Origin: Macrostomum hystrix
Taxonomy: Eukaryota; Platyhelminthes; Macrostomidae
Assembly: GCA_950097015.1 (NCBI GenBank)
Contig: CATNEN010000039.1
Location: 9,828,001-9,892,000 of the forward strand
Reading direction: 5' to 3'
Length of the DNA stretch: 64,000 nucleotides
The translations under genes were made by a program, and so were the position numbers. Below the pieces are notes generated by a model that ran no database searches, was not told the DNA's origin, and saw nothing but the letters and a program-made list of their open reading frames with translations. Positions 44,701-57,109 of this stretch are shown piece by piece (the stretch's first letter is position 1; each line of letters opens with the position of its first letter).

Positions 44701-47700
44701 CACGGTAGAGACGAGACACGGGAGAGACGAGACACGGGAGAGACGATACACAGGGAGAGTCGAGACACGGGAGATTCGAGACACGGGAGAGTCGAGACAC
44801 GGGGGAGACGAGACACGGGAGAGTCGAGACACGGGGGAGACGAGACACGGCTGAGATAAGGCACGGGAGAGACGAGACACGGGAGAGACGAGACACGGGA
44901 GAGTCGAGACACGGGAGAGATGAGGCACGGGAGAGATGAGGCACGGGAGAGTCGAGACACGGGAGAGATGAAACATAATACTGTAGGTGTCGGAAGGGGC
45001 AACGGGCCCGATTTGGGAGCTCCGCGGGCCGGATTTTTCCGACTCCTGCTTTAGACCGCTCTGCCACTCACCCCATCGCAATCCCAACACTGCGATCGTA
45101 ATAGATAAATAGAAAATTACTAATCTAACCCAGCTGGGTCACACGTTCAGCCGCAACTGTTGCGCAGCGATTTTAAAGACTGTACAGCTTTTCAGTCCAT
45201 GGACTGTAGAGGCCTGCTCATCCGCCTGAATTTCATCCGCCGGAGCTAATTTCGCATTATCCTGCAATATCCTTAAGTTATTCTAACCCAAAACCTAATG
45301 TCTTATTATCGTCACCAACCAATCTTCCGAATTTAACTCTGGAAATGATTTTACTAATCTTTATTCAATTTTCATATCTCCAAATTTTGCAGGTGTTCTG
45401 CTCACAGCAGTCTGCCTAATATCTCAGATGTGCCAGCTCAGTTTGGACACGCTTAACCATTTCAGACGGGTGAGTTTTGATTATTCTCTAGTATCGATTC
45501 GTATTAACATACCTAGTTTAGATAAAGCCTTTCACCCTGTCATTTTGGTTCAGAATTTTCAAGTACATATTTTAGATTTCGCATTTCAAATTCAAATACA
45601 TGCTATATACCATTTTAAAATACAAAATTGTGTTATTTAAGAACGGATCCGACGAGGTGAGCAACTAACAATTGACTATTTTTATCAGGTCTCGGTTTAG
45701 AGCTAAAACGAAAAAAACTGTTTTACCTCTTTCTGTCTTGTCTGGCTTTGTCAAATTCCCAGAATAGAGTACATTGCATTGTAAAAACTCTTAATATCGT
45801 TTAACTAGATGTACATCAAGTGGAATCTCCCCACTTCCTCCAATGTACATAGTTCCCTTTCCTTTCCCATAGTTCACTCTCCCCACTCCGTTCAATGTAC
45901 ATCGCTTTTTCAACCCCCTACTCCCTCAAATGTACATCATTTTTAACCTCCTCCCTCCCTCCAATGTACACCATTTCTTCAGCCTCCACTCCGTCCAATC
46001 TACATAATTTTCTTCAACCCTCACTCCTTTAGATGTACATGATTTTCTTCAACCCCCTCACTCCGTTCAATGTACATCATTCTCTTTAACCTCCCCACTC
46101 CCGCCAATGTACAATTTTTAACCTCCTCAGTACATCCAATGTACATAATTTTCTTCAACCCCTCACTCCACACAATATATCATTATCTTTAAGCTCTCCT
46201 CTCCCTCCAATGTACGATAATTTGCACTGTCTGCTGTTGAGGTGGTGGTCCCTTATTCCACTGGTAATTTCTGTTGCACCGGAATCAAATTGCTAATTCT
46301 CTAGCGCACAAAATTCAATGTTTCCATGAAATCAAACAACTGAAAGTAGAGTGATTCTTGCAACAAATGTGTGTTTAATGGTACATTTTGCGAGTCTCTC
46401 AAAACAGACCCTCCCACGCCTTCCCCAGCTGGTGCCAAATCTGGTCCGCATCCTGAAGAATCTCATTATGTCCGGCTTCTCCCAGGATCACGACGTCAAC
46501 GGTGTCAGCGATCCATTCTTGCAAGTGAAAATATTGCAGTTGTTGCGCATTCTGGGTCATCAGGACGCCGCGGCTAGCGAGCAGATGAACGACATTCTAG
46601 CCCAGGTCTGTTGCTGTTCTATTAGTCTGCTTATTAGATGACGAAGCATTCCTTGCTTAAATGAAAGACTTAGCTACTTTCGCCGGTTACTCGTTTTCTA
46701 CTTTATTTTATTCCAAAATTGTCCAGGTGGCCACCAACACAGAGACGTCAAAAAATGTTGGCCACGCAATCCTGTACGAGATTGTGCTCACTATTATGGG
46801 CATAGAGTCTGAGTCTGGACTAAGGGTAAGCATTGCACTTTCAGAAACAATATATTCAGTTAGTCTTTTCTCTCTTTTATAAATATATCCCAGCTCCCAT
46901 TGTACTGCAGTCTTCCACATTCCATTGCACTACAGTCTCCCAGATCCCAGATCCCATTGTAATGCAGTCTCCCAGATCCCATTGTAATGCAGTCTGCCAG
47001 ATCCCATTGTACTGCAGTCTGCCAAAACCCATTTTACTGCAGTCTCAAAGATCCCATTGTAATGCTGTCTCCCAGATCCCATTGTAATGCAGTCTCCCAG
47101 ATCCCATTTTACTGCAGTCTCAAAGATCCCATTGTACTGCAGTCTGCCAGATCCCATTTTACTGCAGTCTACCAGCTCCCATTGTACTTCTGCCTCCCAG
47201 CTCCCATTGTAGTACAGTCTGCCAGATCCCATTGTACGCAGTCTCCCAGCTCCCATTGTAATGCAGTCTTCCAGATCCCAAAGTAGCAGCGTATGAATGT
47301 TATGCAGAATAATCCCCAGGCCCTATATACTTGGTAGGTGTTGGCGGTGAACATTCTCGGCCGGTTCCTGCTCAACACTGACAAGAACATTCGGTACGTG
47401 GCTCTGAGCACACTGCAGCGCGTTGTCCACGCCGACTACAATGCTGTACAGCGGCATCGGACTACCATTGTTGATTGCCTCCGGGACAACGATGTCAGCA
47501 TCAAGCGGCGAGCCATGGAGCTCTGCTTCGCCCTAGTCAATGGTCAGAATGTTCGCGGCATGGCCAAGGAGATGCTAACATTCTTAGCCGATTGCGGCCC
47601 GGAATTCAAAGCCGACTGTTGCTCCAATTTGGCCATCGCCGCTGAAAGATTCGCGCCTAATAAACGTTGGCACGTAGACACTCTGCTGAAACTGCTGGCC

Positions 47701-49875
47701 GCTGCTGGCAATCACGCCAGGTATGTTACTCATAATTGGTGAAATCCGTTGATTCGCCTACTGTTAGTAGCTTGAAAGTTTTTTATCTTCATTTTTAACT
47801 CACAGAGACGATGTGGTTGTGTCAGCCGTGCAGCTAATCAGCGAACAGTCGGCTTATCAGGCCTACGCAGTACACCAGCTGTTCGACTACGCCAGGCAGG
47901 ACTTCAGCCAGCAACCCATGGTACTGCTGGCCTGCTGGTGCATTGGCGAATACGGGGCCAGCCTGTTTACTGACTGCTGCGCCGACGGACTGGAGACATA
48001 CGCGGTGAGTGACGGACAGGCTGGAAAACTCACTGACAACAGGCCAGTTTAGGGAAAGGCAGATTAACTCTGAGAGACTGATAGGCTGACAGACTGACTG
48101 ACAGGCCAACAGGCTGACAGACAAGCCAACAGACTGACAGACAGGCCAACAGACAGACTGACAGACATGCTGTAGACACTGAGAGACAGGCAAACAAACT
48201 CACTGACAGACAGGACAACAGACTGACCGACAGACAGGCCAGTAGACACTGACAGACAGGCCAGTAGACACACACTGATAGACAGGCCAGTAGACACACA
48301 CTGACAGACAGGCCAGTAGACACACACTGATAGATAGGCCAGTAGACACACACTGACAGACAGCGATTAGACACACACTGACAGACAGGCCAGTAGACAC
48401 ACAACTGATAGACAGGCCAGTAGACACACACTGACAGACAGGCCAGTAGACACACACTGATAGACAGGCCAGTAGACACACACTGATAGGCAGGCCAGTA
48501 GACACACACTGATAGACAGGCCAGTAGACACACACTGATAGACAGGCCAGTAGACACACACTGATAGGCAGGCCAGTAGACACACACTGATAGACAGGCC
48601 AGTAGACACTGACAGACTGACTAGATTACAACTCTCCACCACCCACCTGTCCAAACGCAGGCGAAATCACCCGAGGAGGTTCTAGCTCTGCTTGAGCAGG
48701 CTTTGCTGAGCTCACAGTCTCGCCTAGCAACTAAGCAGGTGGCTATCACAGCCGTGATGAAGCTGTCAGCCCGGCTGCCGCGCCAAGACCAGCAGCTACT
48801 GGACAGTATTCGCCACCTAGCCGCTTATCACTGCACCAGCTCTCAGCTGGAGCTGCAGCAGAGATCCGTCGAGTTTAGCGCCATTTTCAGGCGCCACGAA
48901 AACATTCGCGCCGCCCTGCTGGAGCCAATGCCGGTGATGGAGGGCCGCGCCGAGAGCGGGCGTGACCTGCTGGCGCCTGCTGCTAGTTTAGCTGCTTCGG
49001 CTGGCGACTACTCGACAACCGAAACCGCCGCCGGCGTCGGCGATGATGAAGCGGCAGCCGCTGCTGTCACTTTCCAATCACTAATCAACTTCGATGATGG
49101 CTCAGCTGCAAATCCTAGCCATCCTACTCACAGTAGCAGTAGCGGCATTGTCACAGCTTTGTCTCAGAACAATAGCAATGGTGCCGGCGCTCTCGTTGAC
49201 GTCTTCTCCGAGCTAGGCGTATCAGCAGAGCCGGCCGCCGGTCAGCTGCCCGAGCTGCCGCCCATTGTCTCGGCTGGAATCGCCGGACTGCGGCTCAACA
49301 TTAGCGGCTGTCGGCAGGCTAAGCCAGCTGCAGATGCCAGTCGGTCTGTCGAATTGAGCATTCGTGCCTTAAACTATGGCGACTCCAGCCTGACCAACTT
49401 TTTGCTTCAAGTTGCTGTGCCCAAGTCTCTGCAGCTGTCCATGATGCCCGCCAGCGGCGACTCGCTGCCGTCTGGCGGTGCTGGCGTCACACAGCGAGCC
49501 ATCGTCAACAACCCCACTGGGGTGAGTCCTGCTCCGTCCCATTTCTTTGTCTAAATTCTCCCATCCTTTGTAATCCCGTTTCCCTTGCCTCATTTTCTCC
49601 CATCTTCTGTTGTCTCATCTCTTTTGACCGAATTCTCCCATCCTTTGTATCTCCTTTGTCCTAGTTCTTCTAGATTCTGTTATCCCATCAGCATGGTTTT
49701 ATTCCTTTCGTCATATTTTTCCCACTCACCAACTGCGCCCCAAGCCAACGGCCCTCGCTGTGTACATTCTCAGGCCCAGCTGAAACTGCGGGTTCGCATC
49801 AGCTGCCATTGTGCTGGATCACCGGTCTCTGACGTCATCGATGTGGCCAACTTCCCGGCAGCCTACTGGCAGTGA
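41774..49875 (+). CDS. AP1G1: AP-1 complex subunit gamma (gamma-adaptin)
   Basis: Nine exons join in phase: 41774-41922, 43706-44133, 45393-45469, 46429-46605, 46727-46825, 47338-47720, 47806-48004, 48661-49521 and 49774-49875. They give 824 codons, against 822 aa in human. Gamma-adaptin is a large subunit of the AP-1 clathrin adaptor at the trans-Golgi network and endosomes. The N-terminal trunk is very well conserved: [72 protein letters not shown] and [18 protein letters not shown] Ser/Ala-rich hinge follows at about residues 600-690, then a complete C-terminal ear (LRLNISG to NFPAAYWQ). No initiator ATG is visible. The first exon begins after a strong acceptor with [14 protein letters not shown], so Met comes from a spliced leader or an unseen exon. 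Introns 1, 3, 5 and 7 carry private minisatellites; intron 2 holds a SINE with a nested MITE. Confidence 0.96.
41965..43440. repeat. 30-bp minisatellite in AP-1 gamma intron 1, about 49 copies
   Basis: The unit is CCTTCAGGCTCCGCTTCCAC plus TCTCCCTGAT. Open frames on both strands are incidental, since the array sits between two in-phase exons of one gene. Confidence 0.97.
44527..45056. mobile_element. hAT-like MITE (second family), copy 2, nested in the SINE
   Basis: The element at 44535-45048 (514 bp) starts CAGGGGTCGACAAACTT and ends CCGACTCCTG. It is flanked by CTTTAGAC on both sides, a perfect 8-bp target duplication cut from the SINE sequence. It has the same GGGCC-rich arms as the copy at 27876 and, like it, a minisatellite in the centre. 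Confidence 0.9.
44625..44975. repeat. 16-bp minisatellite inside the nested MITE
   Basis: About 22 units of GAGACACGGGAGAGAC with variants. The reverse complement corresponds to the 16-bp unit in the MITE at 27876-28369. Confidence 0.92.
45118..45215. mobile_element. SINE family B tail fragment
   Basis: Contains CCAGCTGGGTCACACGTTCA and TTCAGTCCATGGACTGTAG, the 3' block of family B. No tRNA-like head is present. Confidence 0.45.
45820..46220. repeat. About 40-bp degenerate repeat in AP-1 gamma intron 3
   Basis: Roughly nine units with CCAATGTACATCATTTTC and CAACCCCTCACTCC, much diverged from one another. Confidence 0.8.
46878..47285. repeat. 25-bp minisatellite in AP-1 gamma intron 5
   Basis: About 16 units of CAGTCTCCCAGATCCCATTG plus TAATG. 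Confidence 0.93.
48050..48625. repeat. About 26-bp minisatellite in AP-1 gamma intron 7
   Basis: About 20 units of GACAGGCCAGTAGACACACA plus CTGATA. The 5' third is more degenerate. Confidence 0.93.
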
Positions 49876-51170
49876 TTGCTCTTCTTACTTTACTCCCGAT
49901 CTATTCCAGATTTTTAGATTGATTCTTTGAAAACAAATCTTTCATGAAATTGTCTGTTGACATTTTTTGAAGTCTTGATTCTACTAATCGTATGGAGACT
50001 ATGTTTTATTTGTGTCTTAGTTTCCAATTAACGTTACCACGTCTTCTGTTCGCTCGTGTTTTAATAATTATATTAGGCCTGCTATTATTTGTTGTTACTT
50101 TATTTATTGTAACGAATTTCTGTTTAGATAAATTGTCATTTGATTATCAGTTATACTAAAAGTACATTAGTGGCTGATGATCTTTTCAAATCCATAAATG
50201 ATTTTATTCGGGTTAATTGTGCTTTTTACTATATCTACGCTCGTATTTGTATTCGTTGGTGATTGATTAGTTGAACAGCTGTTTGTGTGTCCATATTGGC
50301 ATTATCTTATTTGCTTTTTTCAGTTATTTTTATTATTGAATTATTTGTTTTCAGCTAATGTTAGCAGTCAGGTTGGCCTAAAAGACAGCTGCACTCAGTC
50401 ATGCTATTGACTTAAGTAGGATTAGACGGCAATCAATAAAAAATATACATGGGGCTGTAAACAAAATAATTAGTTTCTTAATATTTATTATTATTTAAGC
50501 AAAACTTATTCTGCAAATTTCGAGAAAAAATGAAAAAACTAACAACACTTAATTAGGACCTTAACTAACATTAACAGCTGATCGTAGTACATTTTGTTTG
50601 TCTAATCTTACTTAAAGTAGTATCACGTGGCTAATTCAGAGTTTGATGCAAAGTGCGAGGGGGAAAATATGAAAATAAACAGTAAATAATAATTTTAATT
50701 TTTAGATCTTAGCTGACATAAATAGCTGATCGTGGTACATTTTGGTTGTCTAATCTTACTTTAAGTAGTATCAGGTGGCTGATTAAACGCATTCCTTCGT
50801 GGAGGGTTAGACAATCTTCTAGCTAATGCAGTGCTAGTATTTGCAATTAAGCAAACGTGCTGCTTGCACAAAATTTACTTTCTATTTTTGCAAATCTGAC
50901 GAACTAACTAGCTTTATTGTTTTTTTGTTTATAATGCCACTTTTTACATTCACTGCAACTGCGCGCGTTTTCCATTGTGGTCGCCTCGATCTTTTCGTTA
51001 TTGTTTATATTGCGGTTAAGCAATTTGTTTTCTCTTCGCCATGATAAAATTCCATTTTCATGAATTTATTTTCATTTTTTCTCATTATTTGTGCAGGCTT
51101 TATAGTCAGATTTTGTTATAAAATTACTAAAAAATTAGCAATTAATCTGTAGCTTTAATTTGCCTAGTTA
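49876..51170. other. AP-1 gamma 3' region and spacer
   Basis: AT-rich, with a candidate poly(A) signal AATAAA at 50435. A duplicated block (CAGCTGATCGTAGTACATTT near 50576 and a similar one near 50726, about 150 bp apart) is present. No gene was seen. Confidence 0.4.
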
Positions 51171-51177
51171 GCGACGT

Positions 51178-53296
51178 TGCACCATTTCCCTCTTGTCTCT
51201 AAACACCTCAGCTGCCATCTCCCTCTTGTCTTTAAACACCTCAGCTGCCATCTCCCTCTTGTCTTTAAACACCCAACTGCCATTTCCCTCTTGTCTCTAA
51301 ACACCTCAACTGCCATTTCCCTCATGTCTCTAAACACCTCAGCTGCCATTTCCCTCTTGTCTCTAAACACCTCAACTGCCATTTCCCTCATGTCTCTAAA
51401 CACCTCAGCTGCCATTTCCCTCTTGTCTCTAAACACCTCAGCTGCCATTTCCCTCTTGTCTCTAAATACATCAGCTGCCATTTCCCTCTTGTCTCTAAAC
51501 ACCTCAGCTGCCATTTCCCTCTTGTCTCTAAACACCTCAACTGCCATCTCCCTCTTGTCTCTAAACACCTCAGCTGCCATCTCCCTCTTGTCTCTAAACA
51601 CCTCAGCTGCCATTTCCCTCTTGTCTCTAAACACCTCAACTGCCATTTCCCTCTTGTCTCTAAACACCTCAGCTGCCATTTCCCTCTTGTCTCTAAACAC
51701 CTCAGATGCCATTTCCCTCTTGTCTCTAAACACCTCAGCTGCCATTTCCCTCTTGTCTCTAAACACCTCAGCTGCCATTTCCCTCTTGTCTCTAAACACC
51801 TCAGCTGCCATTTCCCTCTTGTCTCTAAACACCTCAACTGCCATTTCCCTCTTGTCTCTAAACACCTCAGCTGCCATTTCCCTCTTGTCTCTAAACACCT
51901 CAACTGCCATTTCCCTTTTGTCTCTAAATACCTCAGCTGCCATTTCCCTCTTGTCTCTAAACACCTCAACTGCCATTTCCCTCTTGTCTCTAAACACCTC
52001 AACTGCCATTTCCCTCTTGTCTCTAAACACCTCAGCTGCCATTTCCCTCTTGTCTCTAAACACCTCAGCTGCCATTTCCCTCTTGTCTCTAAACACCTCA
52101 GCTGCCATTTCCCTCTTGTCTCTAAACACCTCAACTGCCATTTCCCTCTTGTCTCTAAACACCTCAGCTGCCATTTCCCTCTTGTCTCTAAACACCTCAG
52201 CTGCCATTTCCCTCTTGACTCTAAACACCTCAACTGCCATTTCCCTCTTGTCTCTAAACACCTCAGCTGCCATTTCCCTCTTGTCTCTAAACACCTCAGC
52301 TGCCATTTCCCTCTTGTCTCTAAACACCTCAGCTGCCATTTCCCTCTTGTCTCTAAACACCTCAACTGCCATTTCCCTCTTGTCTCTAAACACCTCAGCT
52401 GCCATTTCCCTCTTGTCTCTAAACACCTCAGCTGCCATTTCCCTCTTGTCTCTAAACACCTCAACTGCCATTTCCCTCTTGTCTCTAAACACCTCAGCTG
52501 CCATTTCCCTCTTGTCTCTAAACACCTCAGCTGCCATTTCCCTCTTGTCTCTAAACACCTCAACTGCCATTTCCCTCTTGTCTCTAAACACCTCAGCTGC
52601 CATTTCCCTCTTGTCTCTAAACACCTCAGCTGCCATTTCCCTCTTGTCTCTAAACACCTCAACTGCCATTTCCCTCTTGTCTCTAAACACCTCAGCTGCC
52701 ATTTCCCTCTTGTCTCTAAACACCTCAGCTGCCATTTCCCTCTTGTCTCTAAACACCTCAGCTGCCATTTCCCTCTTGTCTCTAAACACCTCAGCTGCCA
52801 TTTCCCTCTTGTCTCTAAACACCTCAACTGCCATTTCCCTCTTGTCTCTAAACACCTCAGCTGCCATTTCCCTCTTGTCTCTAAACACCTCAACTGCCAT
52901 TTCCCTCTTGTCTCTAAACACCTCAGCTGCCATTTCCCTCTTGTCTCTAAACACCTCAGCTGCCATTTCCCTCTTGTCTCTAAACACCTCAACTGCCATT
53001 TCCCTCTTGTCTCTAAACACCTCAGCTGCCATTTCCCTCTTGTCTCTAAACACCTCAGCTGCCATTTCCCTCTTGTCTCTAAACACCTCAGCTGCCATTT
53101 CCCTCTTGTCTCTAAACACCTCAGCTGCCATTTCCCTCTTGTCTCTAAACACCTCAACTGCCATTTCCCTCTTGTCTCTAAACACCTCAGCTGCCATTTC
53201 CCTCTTGTCTCTAAACACCTCAGCTGCCATTTCCCTCTTGTCTCTAAACACCTCAACTGCCATTTCCCTCTTGTCTCTAAACACATCAGCTGCCAT
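51178..53296. repeat. 33-bp satellite-like array, about 64 copies
   Basis: The unit is CAGCTGCCATTTCCCTCTTG plus TCTCTAAACACCT. It is very homogeneous. Main variants are CAGCTG/CAACTG and CATTTCC/CATCTCC. Long frames are open on both strands. A single-base loss near 51272 shifts frame, and variants change residues in each frame, so I treat it as non-coding. Confidence 0.97.
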
Positions 53297-53640
53297 CTTC
53301 CCTGGTTCCTCAGCACGTCCCTCATGCGCACCATCGACATCTGGTATGCTTCATATATATACTCCGTAAAGCTGCATTATTTAAGTCGTATATTAAAATA
53401 TATTTAACGCCCGGCAACAACTGTCGGGCCGCCGGCCAAGTGTTGTTTTAGTATTTTGTCTGTTTTGTCAAAAATGCTACTTGGAAATTTGTTTTCGGAC
53501 AAAAAATACGTAGGTGGCTAGTAACTATTATTAGTGAGTTAGGTTTCGCCTAAATTATGTAAATATAATACTTTACTATATAAATCGATTATGATAAACT
53601 AAGTTTTTATTACTTATCCCGTCATGAGACTTCTTGACCT
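53297..53640. other. Short spacer between two arrays
   Basis: A 45-base GC-richer segment (53297-53341) is followed by AT-rich DNA. No supported gene. Confidence 0.3.
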
Positions 53641-54475
53641 AGTTTCTCGGGGTCTGTCTGCAGTGTCTACCACTTTCTCGACTCACCTGTCCACTAGTAC
53701 TAATATACTAGTACTTTCCCTCTACTTATGTCTCAGGGTCTGTCCATTAGTGTCTCAGGGTCTGTCCACTAGTGTCTTAGAGTCTGTCTATTAGTGTCTT
53801 AGGGTCTGTCTATTAGTGTCTCAGGGTCTGTCCACTAGTGTCTTAGAGTCTGTCCATTAGTGTCTCAGGGTCTGTCCACTAGTGTCTTAGAGTCTGTCTA
53901 TTAGTGTCTTAGGGCCTGTCCATTAGTGTCTCAGGGTCTGTCCACTATTTTCTCAGGGTCTGTCCACTAGTTTCTCAGGGCCTGTCCATTAGTATCTTAG
54001 GGCCTGTCCATCAGTATCTCAGGGTCTGTCCACTAGTGTCTCAGGGTCTGTCCACTAGTGTTTCAGGGTCTGTCCACTAGTGTCTTTGAGTCTGTCTATT
54101 AGTCTCTTAGAGTCTGTCTATTAATGTCTTAGGGTCTGTCCACTAGTTTCTCAGGGTCTGTCCACTAGTGTTTCAGGGTCTGTCCACTAGTGTCTTAGAG
54201 TCTGTCTATTAGTGTCTTAGGGTCTGTCCATTAGTGTCTTAGGGCCTGTCCATTTAGTGTCTCAGGGTCTGTCCACTAGTGTCTCAGTGTCTGTCCACTA
54301 GTGTCTCAGGGTCTGTCCACTAGTATCTCAGGGTCTGTCCATTAGTGTCTCAGAGTCTGTCCACTAGTGTCTTAGAGTCTGTCTATTAGCGTCTTTGGGC
54401 CTGTCCATCAGTGTCTTAGGACCTGTCCATCAGTGTCTCAGGTCTGTCAATTAGTATCTCTGGGTCTTATAACCG
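53640..54475. repeat. 22-bp-based tandem array upstream of the zinc-finger gene
   Basis: About 37 units of GTGTCTCAGGGTCTGTCCAC plus TA. CACTAG/CATTAG and CTCAGG/CTTAGG variants alternate in blocks, suggesting higher-order units. Confidence 0.93.
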
Positions 54476-54593
54476 GTGTCTCGACAGTCTGTCTAATTAT
54501 TGGTTTGAAAATTGATTTAACCGCTTGCTATTGCAGTTTAGCGCCGACTAGTCATCCAATAACACCGAGACGACGAGCTGAACCGAAGCAGCC

Positions 54594-56719
54594 ATGTCAT
54601 TTCAGCAGCCACTGGCCATGCAGTTCCTCACTGCTGACGGCCTGTCAGTGTTCCAATCGCCTGCCGGGATGCAATACGCCACAGCTGCTCATCAGGGCCT
54701 TCCCCAGGTGTCTCATGCTCATCAGCAGACTCAGCAACAGCAGCAGCAGCAGCAGCTAGTGCAGGCGGCATCTTTACCACTGCACCAGCAACAGATTCAT
54801 CATCACCAGCAGCAACAGCAGGCACTGCAACAGCACCAAGCTCAGCTGCCCAACGCTCATCAACGCTCCGTCATCAAAACCGAGTCAGCTGGCATTATCG
54901 CCACATCGACAGCGGCTGGCGTCACCGTTTCCATGCCAACGGCTGCTCACACGGCCAGCCTGCCCATTCACATGGCCTCCACCAGCGCAGCCGGTCATAT
55001 GCTAGACTATTATTATAGCCAGCACGGCGGGGCCCAGCTGCAGCATCCGCATCATCAGTTGTTTCTCATTCCAGCTGCCGCAGCTGCCGCTGCCGCGGCA
55101 CAGCAGCTTGTGCCCGCCAAGCTGGAGCCCGTCAGACTGCAAGATCTGCTGCCACAGCAACAGCAGCATCATCAGGTTTTTAATTGGCCAACCACCCTAA
55201 AGCATGCCAACCAATCCGAATAGACTAGCCAGCTCAAACACACCAACCAATAAGAATAGACTTATCACCCCAAATACACGCCAACCAATCGGAATAGACT
55301 AGCCAGCTCACAAGCACCAACCAATCCGAATAGACTTGCCAGCTCAAAAACACCAACCAATCCAAATAGACTAGCCACCCCAAACACACGCCAACCAATC
55401 CAAATAGACTAGCCACCCCAAACACACGCCAACCAATCCGAATAGACTAGCCACACCAAACACACGCCAACCAATCCAAATAGACTAGCCACCCCAAACA
55501 CACGCCAGCCAATCCGAATAGACTAGCCACACCAAACACATGCCAACCAATCCAAATAGACTAGCCACCCCAAACACACGCCAACCAATCCGAATAGACT
55601 AGCCACCCCAAACTCGCGCCAACCAATAAAACTACCGCACACACAAGCCGCAGTCTAAATTAAAAACTTTCTTGCCGTTCCGCACACAGATAATTCAGCA
55701 CCAGCTTCAGCAGCCGCAGGCAGCGCATCAGCAGCATCACCAGCAGGCTCTGATTCATTCTCACAACATGCAGCAACAGCAGCTACAGCAGCATCAGCAA
55801 CAGCAGCAGCTGCTGCAGCAACAGCAACTGCTAATGCAGCATCAGCAGCAGCAGCAGCTACAACAACAACAGCAGCAGCAGCAGCAGCAGATTCAGCAGC
55901 TTCAGCAGCAACATCAAGCCACTGCTGCAGCCCCTAAACGCCAGCAGCAGCAGCGTCAGCAAGCGCATTCTGGCACAGACGGAGCCACTTTTGATTGCGA
56001 CTCCTGCGGCAAAGCTTTCGGCTCCAGCTACCGGCTTAAGCGCCACCTAGTTATGCACAGCGACTCCAAGCCGTACAGGTAGCTAACTGTCTTGATTTGG
56101 CGCTTGTGCTGTGGTTTACTAAATCGCTTCTTCTGTCATCGGCTTCTGAAACTTGTAGATGGACCATGTACCAATTCCAGTTTGCTAGATTTACATCGCA
56201 CCTTTAGTTTTTTTGCACTTTTCAAAACGATGCTTTCAGATGTCCCACATGCGACAAATCGTTCAGCCGTTCCTACAGTCTGAATACTCACCTGAAGATT
56301 CACACTGGAGCGCGTGATTACAGGTGCGCCGAGTATTATTTAGGCAATAATCCTGAAAGATCACCGTTTCATTCTGTGTTTAGCCGACGTTTAATATCAA
56401 TTTTTCCTTCCTTATCATCGCCAGGTGTCCGACATGCGACAAATCGTTTAGCCGCTCCTACAGCCTCAACACGCATGTGAAGATACACACTGGCGTTAGA
56501 GATCATCGCTGCGCCCACTGCGACAAGGCCTACGCCAGATCTGATCATCTCAAACGGCACGTGCTGCACTGCCACACACCGGCTGGCAGTCGGCAACCTA
56601 GCGGCGGTTCACGCCAATCTAAAGCGGCCAGAAATGCAGCCACTGCAGCCGCCGCTTCTGCCGCCGCCGCTGCCGCTTCTGGATCCGTTCCGGGAACTGT
56701 TGTTGTTGTTCACCAATAA
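54594..56719 (+). CDS. PolyQ C2H2 zinc-finger transcription factor with four fingers
   Basis: Exons 54594-55175, 55690-56078, 56240-56323 and 56425-56719 join in phase to 449 aa. The N-terminal two thirds is Gln/His/Ala-rich, typical of activation or scaffold regions, with long CAG/CAA runs in exon 2. Four C2H2 fingers follow: [21 protein letters not shown], then [21 protein letters not shown], a near copy with HVKIH, and [20 protein letters not shown] with a final CH. Fingers 2 and 3 are encoded by adjacent exons of the same phase. An Ala-rich tail ends at TAA. It is probably a nuclear DNA-binding factor; family unknown. An acceptor-like ttgctattgcag lies about 60 bases before the ATG. Confidence 0.9.
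55186..55640. repeat. About 38-bp minisatellite in zinc-finger gene intron 1
   Basis: About 11-12 units of CCAACCAATCCGAATAGACT plus AGCCACCCCAAACACACG. Confidence 0.93.
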
Positions 56720-56800
56720 TGATTTAATTAGCTAGCCAATTCAAGTTAAGATAAAAAACGTGAGTTTCTGTTGTTCTTTTTTCGTCGTGGTAGTGGGTGC

Positions 56801-57103
56801 TAACAATAATAAGAATAATAATTATTATTGTTATTATTATTAATTATAGGAGGGCTGCGGGCAATGGCAGATCATTTGGTGACACTAGACCCGCAGCCAG
56901 CGAGGAGGCAATTCTGCTATTCTGCTGTGTACACTCTCAATGTGCCTTGGAGGTTGGTCCTTAAGGGTGTAAATTGCACGACAAGCCCCCAAGCCTTCTC
57001 TCCGCGGCTGCGCCCCAAACGAATGTGGCCTCGCCACGGAATCGATCTTAGAGACCGTGGTGCGAGAGGCAAATGCGTAAACGCGTCTGCCACCGACCCC
57101 CCG
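56801..57103 (-). mobile_element. SINE (family A) with internal deletion
   Basis: An extended (AAT)n tail at 56801-56846 leads to GGAGGGCTGCGGGCAATGGC. The middle block with CTGACTTTCTCATCG is missing. The head GCGTAAACGCGTCTGCCACC is intact. Confidence 0.82.
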
Positions 57104-57109
57104 TAGTGG

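Larger units (their letters stand above)
44187..45076 (-). mobile_element. SINE (family A) interrupted by a MITE, in AP-1 gamma intron 2
   Basis: The SINE body runs from GGGCTGCGGGCAATGGCACA at about 44205 to GCAAACGCTTTAGAC at 44534. It resumes after the insertion with CGCTCTGCCACTCACCCC at 45057-45074. Confidence 0.85.

Noticed and set aside
44578-45090. Repeated PCL/VSRLSRV frames
   Set aside because: They are incidental frames over the minisatellite inside the nested MITE.
48030-48654. Minus-strand repeats rich in VYWPVCQ
   Set aside because: They come from the 26-bp minisatellite in AP-1 gamma intron 7; the frames shift repeatedly.
53297-53341. Possible 30-base micro-exon (acceptor ttcctcag, donor gtatgc)
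   Set aside because: It is too short to support. It joins no neighbouring gene in phase and may be only the edge of the 33-bp array.
51164-53369. Three frames of 650-730 codons
   Set aside because: They arise from a 33-bp tandem array. Different frames are equally open, there is a frameshift near 51272, and no frame shows synonymous-biased change.
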